A DNA stretch of 64,000 nt from an uncultured Nitrospira sp. (GTDB lineage: Bacteria; Nitrospirota; Nitrospiria; Nitrospirales; Nitrospiraceae), in contig CABVSR010000004.1 in assembly GCA_902500995.1 (NCBI GenBank), positions 157,603 through 221,602 of the forward strand. Reading direction: 5' to 3'. A program made the position numbers and the translations under genes. Positions 16,034 through 24,497 of the stretch are shown here, one piece after another. Every line of letters begins with the position of its first letter. Positions within the stretch are counted from its first letter, which is position 1. The notes below the pieces were generated by a model that saw nothing but the letters and a program-made list of their open reading frames with translations, made no database searches and was not told where the DNA came from.

Positions 16034-17305
16034 ATGAAGCAGCTTGCCGCACATCCTGCAGCAATGGACGCCACATTCACTCTGCTCGACCTCCTACAAC
16101 AGCGAAAGACGCGCCGATTCGGCCGCGGCATGACCCTGCCGGGCGGCCCGCTTCAATACGCCAGTCACCATGAACCGCTCCCGCTCAGCCGGGACGAGGA
16201 ACGGTTCCTGATCTATGCGGCGGTCGGCCGCACGGGACGCAATCTCGGCGACATGCAGTTTGCCGGACGCCCGGGAGCCGGCGCAGGGCAAGGCAATGCG
16301 CTGATGAATTTCAACAGTCGCACTGTCCCCAGCCCCTGCTCCGCGCAAACCACGCAGCTGTTTTATACCAATGATGACGGGGTCTTTTTTGTCGCCGGCG
16401 CGTCCGGGCCGGACCACCCCTGGGACCTGGACGTCATACAACTGCAGTCGTCCCGTCTGGACATTCCCCGCGAAGCGCCGTTCATGCTCCCCTTCAACCA
16501 GTGGTATACGAATCGCCCCGGCACCACGCTCTTCATGCCCGTGACCAATATCGCGCTGTTGTATCTGAACCTTCTGCTGATGATGTTCAGCGAGGAGCCC
16601 GGCTATTTCATCGTCGATACGGACAACGGCAACGCCGGATGCGGGCTCGATGCCTTCCGGAAAAGCGCGGGCGGGCACCTGCATGACGACCTGAGCGCGC
16701 GCCGGATGTTCAGCTTGCGTGAACTCGACGCGGCGATTTGCGAAACCGCCATCCAAGAACAGGGCATCATCTGCGAGCATATTTCCTTGATGCAGCAAGC
16801 CCTGGGGCTCGGGGGCGGGATCCAAAGCGTGGGAAGCGGGCGCCATCTCCTGGGCCTGGAACCCCACATCTATCCCGGGCTCGGATTCCATTTCGTCGTC
16901 CCGCCGGGCAAACCCATGCGCGCAAATCCGGTCGGCATTCCAGACGTCTGGGAAGGTCCCACGCCGCCGTTCGTGCCGTCGATGAAGGACGCCGTGACCC
17001 GTCTGGTCACCAGCAAATTCGGGCCCGACGGCACCTTCAGGAAACCGCAGGAACAGCCTTGGGTACAGGCCACCACGGCGCAACAGGTGCCGCAGCACTC
17101 CGAACGGGCCATCGAAGCGACGATCGCGTTCACCGACTATGTGCTGAACACATACGGCCGGTTTCCAGCGCATGCCGACGCCTGCAAATCGATCGTGGCG
17201 TGCCAGACCCATCATCTGGACGAAGACTTTTACGCGACCTGTTATCCCGACTCCGCCTTGCCGGATGCGCATCGCGAACACATGCAGACGTGGCATACCC
17301 ATTGA
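16034..17305 (+). CDS. Hypothetical protein, possibly nitroreductase-like, paired with ketosynthase
   Basis: 423 residues, no signal peptide, strong 'ggaaggag' upstream. The N-terminal 60 residues 'LLDLLQQRKTRRFGRGM...LSRDEERFLIYAAVGRTGRN' recall the start of FMN-dependent nitroreductases (R-R-S/T-x-R-x-F, then an L-S-x-E...A-A segment), and two lobes follow, but the family's flavin-contact residues cannot be confirmed by eye; the remainder ('FNQWYTNRPGTTLFMPVTN', 'LGLGGGIQSVGSGRHLLGLE') is not one I recognise. It lies 41 bases before the ketosynthase gene and probably shares its transcript under LuxR control. A redox step on the ketosynthase product is one inference; unknown function is the honest label. 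Confidence 0.8.
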   Translation: MKQLAAHPAAMDATFTLLDLLQQRKTRRFGRGMTLPGGPLQYASHHEPLPLSRDEERFLIYAAVGRTGRNLGDMQFAGRPGAGAGQGNALMNFNSRTVPSPCSAQTTQLFYTNDDGVFFVAGASGPDHPWDLDVIQLQSSRLDIPREAPFMLPFNQWYTNRPGTTLFMPVTNIALLYLNLLLMMFSEEPGYFIVDTDNGNAGCGLDAFRKSAGGHLHDDLSARRMFSLRELDAAICETAIQEQGIICEHISLMQQALGLGGGIQSVGSGRHLLGLEPHIYPGLGFHFVVPPGKPMRANPVGIPDVWEGPTPPFVPSMKDAVTRLVTSKFGPDGTFRKPQEQPWVQATTAQQVPQHSERAIEATIAFTDYVLNTYGRFPAHADACKSIVACQTHHLDEDFYATCYPDSALPDAHREHMQTWHTH

Positions 17306-17346
17306 CGACAAACATTTTCACGCTCTAGCGAGCAGAGGAGGGTTTT

Positions 17347-18672
17347 ATGACACCGCAGACCTCTCGTCGAGTCGTCATTACCGGAATGGGAGTGGTTTCT
17401 CCGTTGGGTTCGACCGTCGATTTGTTCTGGCATTTGCTGAGCCGTGGAGAAAGCGCCGTGCAACCGATCACCTCGTTCGATACCACGCCGTTCCAGGCCT
17501 GCCTGGCGGCGGAAGTGCGGGACTTCGATCCTGAAGATTTCCTCCACCGCAAACAGGCGCGCCGTATGGGCCGGGCGACCCAGTTTGCAGTGGCCTCCGC
17601 CATGATGGCCGCACGCGATTCCGGCATCGATCTCGAGCAAGAAGACCGCGGCGCGATCGGCATCAGCATCGGCACCTCCATCGGCGGCATGAAAGAAGCC
17701 TTCGAATTTCACGACGCGGCTAAGATCACCGCCTATGAACGGGTCAATCCGTTCACCATGGGCATGACTTTTCCCAATGCGATTTCGTCGGAAGTCGCCA
17801 TCGTGCTCGGCCTGCATGGCCCCTGTGAGACCTATTCGATCGGCTGTTCGTCCACGGCCAATGCCATCGGCCGCGCCTATGAATGGATCAGATCGGGGCA
17901 GGCCTCGCTGGTGGTGGCAGGCGGCACGGAAGCGCCGCTGCACCCGAGCGTCTATGCGGCCATGAACGCCGGACGCGCGCTGGCGCCGGATGAACGGGGG
18001 GCGATCAGGAACCTGCCGCGGCCGTTCGACAAAACCCGTTGCGGCATGGTGCTGGGCGAAGGCGCCGGCTCGTTCATCCTCGAAGATTACGAACATGCCC
18101 GCGCGCGAGGCGCCCATATGTATGCCGAACTCGAAGGCTGGGGGTTTACGTGTGATGCCCATTCCATGGTGAAAGCGGCCACCACGGGCCAGGAACAGCA
18201 ACGGGCGGCCAGGCTGGCGCTCTCGACGGCCCACTGGTTCCCGGAAGAAGTGGACTACGTGAACGCCTGCGGTCTCGGCACCCTGGAATTGGACGCGATC
18301 GAAACCCAGACGGTCAAGCAGGTATTGGGCAACCATGCCTATCGTGTTCCGGTCAGTTCGTTTAAAGCGGCGCTGGGGCACGCCTTCGCCGCCAGCGGCG
18401 CCTTTCAACTCATCGGCACGGCCAAGGCCATGGAACATCAATTCATTCCACCGACACTGAATCTGACGACGCCGGACCCGACCTGCGATCTGGATTATGT
18501 CTCCGGTGAAGGACGGGCAGCGCATGTCGACCGCGCGCTCATCAATAGTTTCGGATTCGGCGGTAAGAATATCGTGCTGGCCCTGTCTCGCGTCGATGCC
18601 AGGGCCGCGACGGCCGGCCAGGCCGCGGCCACACCGGGATATGGACTGCATCATTTGGCAGGCGTGTCGTAG
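17347..18672 (+). CDS. Beta-ketoacyl-ACP synthase (FabF-like) with first active-site His replaced by Cys
   Basis: 441-residue thiolase-fold condensing enzyme of the KAS I/II class ('RVVITGMGVVSPLGS' start). Nucleophile Cys167 is in 'YSIGCSSTANAIG'. The second catalytic position, His in 'NAHGTST' of FabF, is Cys308 here ('YVNACGLGTLELD'); the third, His345 in 'KAALGHAFAASG', is kept. The Cys-His-His triad is therefore Cys-Cys-His, which should impair malonyl decarboxylation or change the condensation chemistry. Not part of a full FAS operon: no malonyl transferase, ACP or ketoreductase adjoins. Likely co-transcribed with the 423-residue protein upstream, in a small specialised pathway downstream of a LuxR-type regulator. 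Confidence 0.9.
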   Translation: MTPQTSRRVVITGMGVVSPLGSTVDLFWHLLSRGESAVQPITSFDTTPFQACLAAEVRDFDPEDFLHRKQARRMGRATQFAVASAMMAARDSGIDLEQEDRGAIGISIGTSIGGMKEAFEFHDAAKITAYERVNPFTMGMTFPNAISSEVAIVLGLHGPCETYSIGCSSTANAIGRAYEWIRSGQASLVVAGGTEAPLHPSVYAAMNAGRALAPDERGAIRNLPRPFDKTRCGMVLGEGAGSFILEDYEHARARGAHMYAELEGWGFTCDAHSMVKAATTGQEQQRAARLALSTAHWFPEEVDYVNACGLGTLELDAIETQTVKQVLGNHAYRVPVSSFKAALGHAFAASGAFQLIGTAKAMEHQFIPPTLNLTTPDPTCDLDYVSGEGRAAHVDRALINSFGFGGKNIVLALSRVDARAATAGQAAATPGYGLHHLAGVS

Positions 18673-18729
18673 GCTCAGGATATGAGAGACCGCAGGCACA
18701 TGTCAGCACCTCGCAAAGGCGACGGCTCC

Positions 18730-18760
18730 TGCGGCCCGGTCTGTTCCACGCCGGGCCGCA
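18730..18760 (+). terminator. Strong 10-bp hairpin after the ketosynthase gene
   Basis: tgcggcccgg pairs perfectly with ccgggccgca around an 11-base loop, 57 bases after the stop. No T-tract follows, so it may be a pause or mRNA-stabilising structure, or a Rho-assisted terminator. Confidence 0.5.
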
Positions 18761-18915
18761 GCATGCCGCATCAGCCGCTTCCCTCCGACATGGCCGGCAG
18801 GGTGGACACCGACCGCCGTGCGCCTTTTCTCAGAGGTTTCCGGACATCGCATTCACGGGCGCAGGCATTCACAAGCACTACCAGGCATCCATCCACATTG
18901 AGGTGAGAGTCGACT

Positions 18916-19572
18916 ATGAACGAACCATCATATAGCCCAACACGAGTGTTCATCATCAATCCGCAGGAATTAGTTCGCGTCGGCATGCGGACGCTGCTCA
19001 ATTCCGTCCCGGACTTTACCGTGGTCGGGGAGGCGGCGACGCAAGGCGACGCGATTCCGCTCGTGCTCCAACACCACCCCGACATCGTCATCGTGTATCT
19101 GCGCGTGCAAGACGGCACCGGCATTGAGACCGCCCGGGAAATCCTAACCCATCTCCCAGGCACGCGCCTCCTGTTCCTGGCCGACACGCTCAATGACAGC
19201 ATCCTCCTGTCGGCCGTCTCCACCGGCGCCCATGGATATGTCCTGCAAGACGCCGGATCCGAAACCCTGATGCATGCACTGCGCAGTATCACCAAAGGGC
19301 AGTCGTACCTCGACCCGGGCGTCACCCGCCATACCTTCGCCTATCTTCGCAAGGTCGCGGATCGGGAACCGGAGCGAGGCCGGCACCTGTTGTCGCCGCA
19401 AGAACGGCGCCTCCTCCCGCTCATCGCCCAGGGCAAAACCAACAAGGAGATCGCCGCCGAACTGGGACTCAGCGATAAGACCATCAAAAATTATCTCGCC
19501 AACGTCTATTCCAAGCTTCATCTCACCAGGAGGTCTCAAGCTGCGGCCTTTTACCTCAAGACCATTCCTTGA
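18916..19572 (+). CDS. NarL/LuxR-type regulator with degenerate (pseudo-)receiver domain
   Basis: 218 residues: receiver fold 1-125, LuxR-type HTH about 150-215 ('LLSPQERRLLPLIAQGKTNK', 'LSDKTIKNYLANVYSKLHLT'). All phosphorylation residues are lost: the acidic pair is Asn15-Pro16 ('VFIINPQEL'), the phospho-acceptor Asp is Tyr61 ('DIVIVYLRVQDG'), the switch Thr/Ser is Ala ('LFLADTL') and the invariant Lys is Gln111 ('GYVLQDAG'). It is therefore unlikely to be controlled by Asp phosphorylation and may be constitutive, ligand-bound or controlled by protein contact. It lies upstream of two hybrid kinases. The closest relative in the window is the regulator at 32761-33441, which has an intact receiver and a very similar HTH. 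Confidence 0.9.
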   Translation: MNEPSYSPTRVFIINPQELVRVGMRTLLNSVPDFTVVGEAATQGDAIPLVLQHHPDIVIVYLRVQDGTGIETAREILTHLPGTRLLFLADTLNDSILLSAVSTGAHGYVLQDAGSETLMHALRSITKGQSYLDPGVTRHTFAYLRKVADREPERGRHLLSPQERRLLPLIAQGKTNKEIAAELGLSDKTIKNYLANVYSKLHLTRRSQAAAFYLKTIP

Positions 19573-19675
19573 CGGGCAGGTCGCCTGACATCGACCGGTG
19601 CATGGCTCAAGTTCTCCCGCGCGAGCGCCGACAGAGTATCGACCGACTCTCTCGCCTCCGCGGGATCACTCAAGT

Positions 19676-22600
19676 ATGTACCACCTGCGATCGCTTCAGC
19701 TCCGTGACATGACCGCCTGCGGAGCCGCCCTCCGCCGGATGGGCGCGGGAGCCACCACCTTCGACGACGTGGCCGACCGCCTCGTTCGCCACCTCTACAC
19801 ATCCTTCACCATGGCCCAGACCGGAGAGCCGGCCTGCGTCCTGGTCCGGCTCTTTACAACCGCCTCCTACAACCTCCTGTCGCCGGATCTCAAGGCTCAG
19901 GCCGATCAACGCCTGGGCGGGACGCCGGCGGTGGCATCCATGACTTGTCTGACCCTTTCGGCCAGCGCCGGCATGTTCCCGGGCTGGAATGACCCCGCGC
20001 AGTCCAGCCGTTTTCGCGTCATCCCCCTCGGCACGGCCGATGACCTGGACAGGCTCCCCATGTTCAGCCAGTTGTTTCACCAGTTGGGCGCCCAGTTGCC
20101 TCATCTCGTGGAACCGGAACAGAACCTGCTCGTGGCCCCCGGCGAGCACGCTTTTAACGTCTTCCATGTTCAGGAGGCGGCCGGAAGCCCCTATGTACCG
20201 GCGCAAGAAGCGTTCGTCCTGAAATATGGCATCCGCTCCGTCCTGGGATTCGGCGCGCCGCTGCCCGATGGACAACTCTTCTCCATCATTCTGTTCAGCC
20301 GGGACCTCATCCCGGAGACCACCGCCCAGCTGTTTAAACCCCTGGCCATTTGCGCGCAGACGGCGCTGTCCCCCTTTGCGGCGAGCGCGCCCCCGGCGGC
20401 CCGCGGTCGCGACACATCTCGGGCCGCCGGCCATTTGACAGCGCGCATCGCCGAGCTCGAACGGCTTCTCACAGTGCAGGAACAAACCGTGGCCTCCCAG
20501 GCGGAACGGATGGATCTGGTGATCAAGGGCGCAGAAATCGGCACCTGGGATTGGCACATCGGCACCGGGCACGTCACCTTCAACGAACGCTGGGCGGCCA
20601 TGCTCGGCTACCGCTTGGACGAGATTGAACCCCACGTTCGCACGTGGGAGCAGCTGGTTCATCCGGAGGACCTGCCGGCGGTGATGGAACAGGTTTCCGC
20701 CCATCTCCGCGGTGACACGTCCCTCTATTCCAGTGAACATCGCCTCCGGACCAAGACCGGAACCTGGTGCTGGGTCTTCGACAGCGGGCAGGTGGTCGAA
20801 CGGGATGCCAACGGCGCCCCGGTACGCGCCGCCGGCATCCATCTCGACATTTCCGCGCGCAAGGAATTGGAAGCCGCACAAGCCCGCGCTCAGCGAGAGC
20901 TGCACACGAAACAGCAAGCGCTGGATGAAGCGCAAACCCTCGCCCATCTCGGCTTCTGGGAGTGGGACATTGCCACGGGGGAGGAGCAATGGTCGGACGA
21001 GCAATGCCGGATCTTCGGATTAGATCCCGGCAAGATCACACCGACTTATGCCACCTTCCTCTCGGCCTTGCATCCCGATGACAAAGCCCTCGTGCAGCAG
21101 GCGGTCGACGCGACGATTACTGACGACTCCCCTTATAACATCGACTGCCGGATTCTCCGACCGACCGGGGAAGTGCGCCACATCAACTGCCGTGGAATCG
21201 TCCGTCGACAGATCGACGGCTCGCCCCTCTCCATGAGCGGAACGGTGCAGGATATCACGGCCTACAAACAGGCCGAATCGGCTTGGCGTGAGAGCGAAAC
21301 CAGGATGCGGTCGATCTTTGAAACCGCGATCGAGGGCATTGTGGTCATCGATGAGGAAGGGCGCATCGAATGCGCGAATCATGCGCTGCTCAAGTTGTTG
21401 GGATACGAGGCGCACGAACTGATCGGGCAAAACGTATCCATCCTCATGCCCTCGCCCTACCGGGAACAGCATGATGCGTACATGGCGAACTACCTTGCCA
21501 CGGGGAAGCGGACAATCATCGGCATCGGTCGGGATGTTCCGGCCATGCGGAAAGACGGCAGCGTGATCGATGTTCATCTGTCGGTCAGCGAAATGCAGAT
21601 CGGCGGGGCAAGAAAATACACGGGTATGATCCGTGACATTTCCGAACGAAAGCAGATGGAGGAAGCAATCCGCGAGAGCGAAGAGCGTTTCCGGCAGTTG
21701 GCCGACCATATTGAAGCGGTCTTTTGGCTCACCTCGCCCGACAAAAGCCAGATCCTGTATGTCAGCCCCGCCTTCGAGACCATTTGGGAAGTTCCGAAAG
21801 ACATGCTCTATGCCAATCCGACCCTCTGGATGGATCACATTCATCCCGAAGACCGGAAACGCGTCGCGACGGCCGCCGCCTGTCAGGCCCACCTGCCCTA
21901 CGACGAAGAATATCGGATCGTCACCCCCAGCGGGCAAACCCGGTGGATTCGCGACCGCAGCTTCGCGATCAAAAACGCCCACGGCGAGACCCATCGCATT
22001 GCGGGCATCGCCGTCGAGATCACTGCGGCCAAACAGATGGAGGGACAGATCCGCGCCAGCGAACGCTGGCACCGGGCTCTCGTGGAATTGTCGCCCCACG
22101 CCATTTTCGTCAATTGCGATGACCGGATCGTGTTTGCCAACCAGGCCTGCGTGAAGTTGCTGGGCGCGTTCGAGCCTTCACAGCTGGTGGGCAAACGCGT
22201 GCTCGATGTCATTCATCCGGACTCCCAGGAGAAGGTTCGGGAACGAGTGGCATCCATTCGCGCCACGAACCAGGCGGTCCCGACCATCGAAGAGCGCTTC
22301 GTCGGCCTCGATGGCCAGCCCGTCGAGGTCGAGGTGACGGCGGCGCCGATCAGGTTCGAAGGAAACCCGGCCATTCAGGTCATCGCGACCGATATTCGAG
22401 CCCGCAAACATCTGGAACGGGCGCTGTTGGCCACCAACGTGCAGTTGCAGACCATTCTCGACAGCGCGACCAATGTGTCGATCATCGCCGCCGACAGCGA
22501 CGGCATCATTACGACCTTCAACACCGGCGCGGAAGAATTGCTCGGGTATTCCGCCAGAGAGATGATCGGGCAACACTCGCTCACCAGGCTGCATCTGCCG

Positions 22601-24484
22601 GAGGAACTCGACCGCCACGCCAGGGAATTGAGCGAGTTCTATCAGCGGCCCCTGCATGGTGTCGAGGCCTTGATCGAACCGGCGCGACAAGGCTGGTCCG
22701 ATGAACGGGAATGGACCTACCAGCAAAAAGACGGCACCCGGATTACGGTCCTGGTCACCATTACTGCTCTCCGAGGCAGCCAGGGCGCCGTCATGGGGTA
22801 CCTGGCGATCGGCAAGGATATCACCAGGCGCAAGGCCGCGGAACTCGCCCTCGCCCAGGCGCGGGATGAAGCCCTTCGCGCCGCGCAACTCAAAGCCGAT
22901 TTCCTCGCGACCATGAGCCACGAAATCAGAACGCCGATGAACGCGATCATCGGCATGACCGGGCTCTTGCTGGATACCGCGCTCACTCCGGAACAGCACG
23001 ACTTCGCCGATACCGTCCGGCGCTCGAGCGACGCCCTCCTGACGATCGTCAACGACATCCTCGATTTCTCGAAGATCGAAGCCGGGAAACTTCACTTTGA
23101 ACAAGTGGCCTTCGACCCCCGGCTGGCGGTCGAAGACACCCTGGAGCTGATGGCCGAACAGGCGCAGACCAAGGGACTCGAATTGATCGCCCTCGTCGAT
23201 GCCGCTGTTCCCGCCAGCGTGCTGGGCGATCCGGGCCGGCTGCGGCAAATCCTGGTCAATCTCGTCGGCAATGCCGTCAAGTTCACTTCTACGGGCGAAG
23301 TCTTTATCCATGTCAGTCGCGAGCCGGGGGAAGGCCCCAACCACCTGCGATTTGCCGTCACTGATACGGGCATCGGCATCCCGGAGGAGGTGCAGAAAAA
23401 ATTGTTCCAGGCCTTCGTTCAAGCCGACAGTTCAACCACCCGCCGCTTCGGGGGAACCGGTCTCGGACTCGCCATTTGCCAACGGCTCGCCCAACAAATG
23501 CAGGGGCGTATCGGCATCGAGAGCAAGCCGGGACAAGGCAGCACGTTCTGGTTTACCGCCCAACTGCCGGAGACCGCTCTCAGTGCCCCCCCGTCGCCGC
23601 TCTCGTGGGAACAGTTGAAAGGGCGCCGCATTCTACTGGTGGATCCGAATCACACCGTCAGGAAGGTGGTGCAACAAGACCTGGCTGCCAAGGGCTTGCA
23701 GTGCAGCGGCGCCAGGAACGCCGCGGAGGCCGTGGATCTGGCGCAAGCAGCCGCCGGCATGCAGCAGCCCTTCGACATGGCCTTGATCGAGTTGCACCTG
23801 CCGGACAAGGATGGATTCGAAACGGCCGCCTTGCTCAAACACAATCCCATCACCAGCGCCATGCGCCTGGTGATCTTGACCCACGTCGGCCGGCGAGGCG
23901 ACGGGGAGACTGCGCGCGCGCGCGGCATCGACGCCTATCTCACCAAACCGCTCCGGCCCACGCAATTGCTCGAATGTTTCTGCCAGCTGCTGACTATCAA
24001 TCAGCCGGACACCGCTTCCCAGTCGGCCTCCTCCGGCGCGCCGCCGCTGATCACCCGCCATACCTTGAGCCAATCTCCGGCGGCAGGCACCACGCGCCTG
24101 CTCCTGGCGGAAGATAATCCGGTGAACCAGAAGGTCGCCAGCAAGATGCTGGAGAAACTCGGGTATCGCGTTGATATCGCCGGGAACGGCCAGGAGGCCG
24201 TGGCCGCCCATGAACGCATGCGGTACCCGCTGATTTTCATGGATTGCCAGATGCCCGAGGTCGATGGATTCGAAGCCACCGCGCTGATCCGCAAAATGGA
24301 AGGCCGATCGGCTCATACGCCCATCGTCGCCATGACCGCCAATGCCATGCAAGGCGATCGCGAGCGCTGCCTCGCGGCCGGCATGGACGACTATATCGCC
24401 AAGCCAGTCCGGCCGAAGGATCTTCAGACCGTATTAGACACCTGGCTCGGAAATAGCGCCGACAAAACCGGCACCACCGGCTAA
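19676..24484 (+). CDS. Hybrid sensor histidine kinase with six PAS domains, one FixL-like, and two receivers
   Basis: 1602 residues from ATG 19676; a GTG at 19598 would add 26 residues. No transmembrane segment is obvious, so probably cytosolic. Order: GAF-like N-terminus (about 1-230), six PAS domains (about 280-1050), HisKA with '[12 protein letters not shown]' (His1082), HATPase with '[12 protein letters not shown]' and '[13 protein letters not shown]', then two receivers. PAS3 carries '[12 protein letters not shown]' and, 20 residues after His599, 'IIGIGR' (Arg619), the His/Arg spacing of the FixL haem pocket. Receiver 1 has Glu in place of the phospho-acceptor Asp ('[10 protein letters not shown]'); receiver 2 is canonical ('[12 protein letters not shown]'). 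There is no HPt domain, so a separate phosphotransfer protein is needed. The partner may be the neighbouring hybrid kinase. Confidence 0.93.
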   Translation: MYHLRSLQLRDMTACGAALRRMGAGATTFDDVADRLVRHLYTSFTMAQTGEPACVLVRLFTTASYNLLSPDLKAQADQRLGGTPAVASMTCLTLSASAGMFPGWNDPAQSSRFRVIPLGTADDLDRLPMFSQLFHQLGAQLPHLVEPEQNLLVAPGEHAFNVFHVQEAAGSPYVPAQEAFVLKYGIRSVLGFGAPLPDGQLFSIILFSRDLIPETTAQLFKPLAICAQTALSPFAASAPPAARGRDTSRAAGHLTARIAELERLLTVQEQTVASQAERMDLVIKGAEIGTWDWHIGTGHVTFNERWAAMLGYRLDEIEPHVRTWEQLVHPEDLPAVMEQVSAHLRGDTSLYSSEHRLRTKTGTWCWVFDSGQVVERDANGAPVRAAGIHLDISARKELEAAQARAQRELHTKQQALDEAQTLAHLGFWEWDIATGEEQWSDEQCRIFGLDPGKITPTYATFLSALHPDDKALVQQAVDATITDDSPYNIDCRILRPTGEVRHINCRGIVRRQIDGSPLSMSGTVQDITAYKQAESAWRESETRMRSIFETAIEGIVVIDEEGRIECANHALLKLLGYEAHELIGQNVSILMPSPYREQHDAYMANYLATGKRTIIGIGRDVPAMRKDGSVIDVHLSVSEMQIGGARKYTGMIRDISERKQMEEAIRESEERFRQLADHIEAVFWLTSPDKSQILYVSPAFETIWEVPKDMLYANPTLWMDHIHPEDRKRVATAAACQAHLPYDEEYRIVTPSGQTRWIRDRSFAIKNAHGETHRIAGIAVEITAAKQMEGQIRASERWHRALVELSPHAIFVNCDDRIVFANQACVKLLGAFEPSQLVGKRVLDVIHPDSQEKVRERVASIRATNQAVPTIEERFVGLDGQPVEVEVTAAPIRFEGNPAIQVIATDIRARKHLERALLATNVQLQTILDSATNVSIIAADSDGIITTFNTGAEELLGYSAREMIGQHSLTRLHLPEELDRHARELSEFYQRPLHGVEALIEPARQGWSDEREWTYQQKDGTRITVLVTITALRGSQGAVMGYLAIGKDITRRKAAELALAQARDEALRAAQLKADFLATMSHEIRTPMNAIIGMTGLLLDTALTPEQHDFADTVRRSSDALLTIVNDILDFSKIEAGKLHFEQVAFDPRLAVEDTLELMAEQAQTKGLELIALVDAAVPASVLGDPGRLRQILVNLVGNAVKFTSTGEVFIHVSREPGEGPNHLRFAVTDTGIGIPEEVQKKLFQAFVQADSSTTRRFGGTGLGLAICQRLAQQMQGRIGIESKPGQGSTFWFTAQLPETALSAPPSPLSWEQLKGRRILLVDPNHTVRKVVQQDLAAKGLQCSGARNAAEAVDLAQAAAGMQQPFDMALIELHLPDKDGFETAALLKHNPITSAMRLVILTHVGRRGDGETARARGIDAYLTKPLRPTQLLECFCQLLTINQPDTASQSASSGAPPLITRHTLSQSPAAGTTRLLLAEDNPVNQKVASKMLEKLGYRVDIAGNGQEAVAAHERMRYPLIFMDCQMPEVDGFEATALIRKMEGRSAHTPIVAMTANAMQGDRERCLAAGMDDYIAKPVRPKDLQTVLDTWLGNSADKTGTTG

Positions 24485-24497
24485 CAGAAAGAGCATC

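Noticed and set aside
17242..18699. 485-codon minus-strand frame over the ketosynthase gene
   Set aside because: Shadow of the plus-strand ketosynthase, whose motifs are unambiguous; the minus-strand translation shows no known domain.
22178..23422. 414-codon minus-strand frame inside the 1602-residue kinase
   Set aside because: Antisense to conserved PAS and HisKA regions; similar antisense frames occur under all the kinases here, a codon-usage effect.
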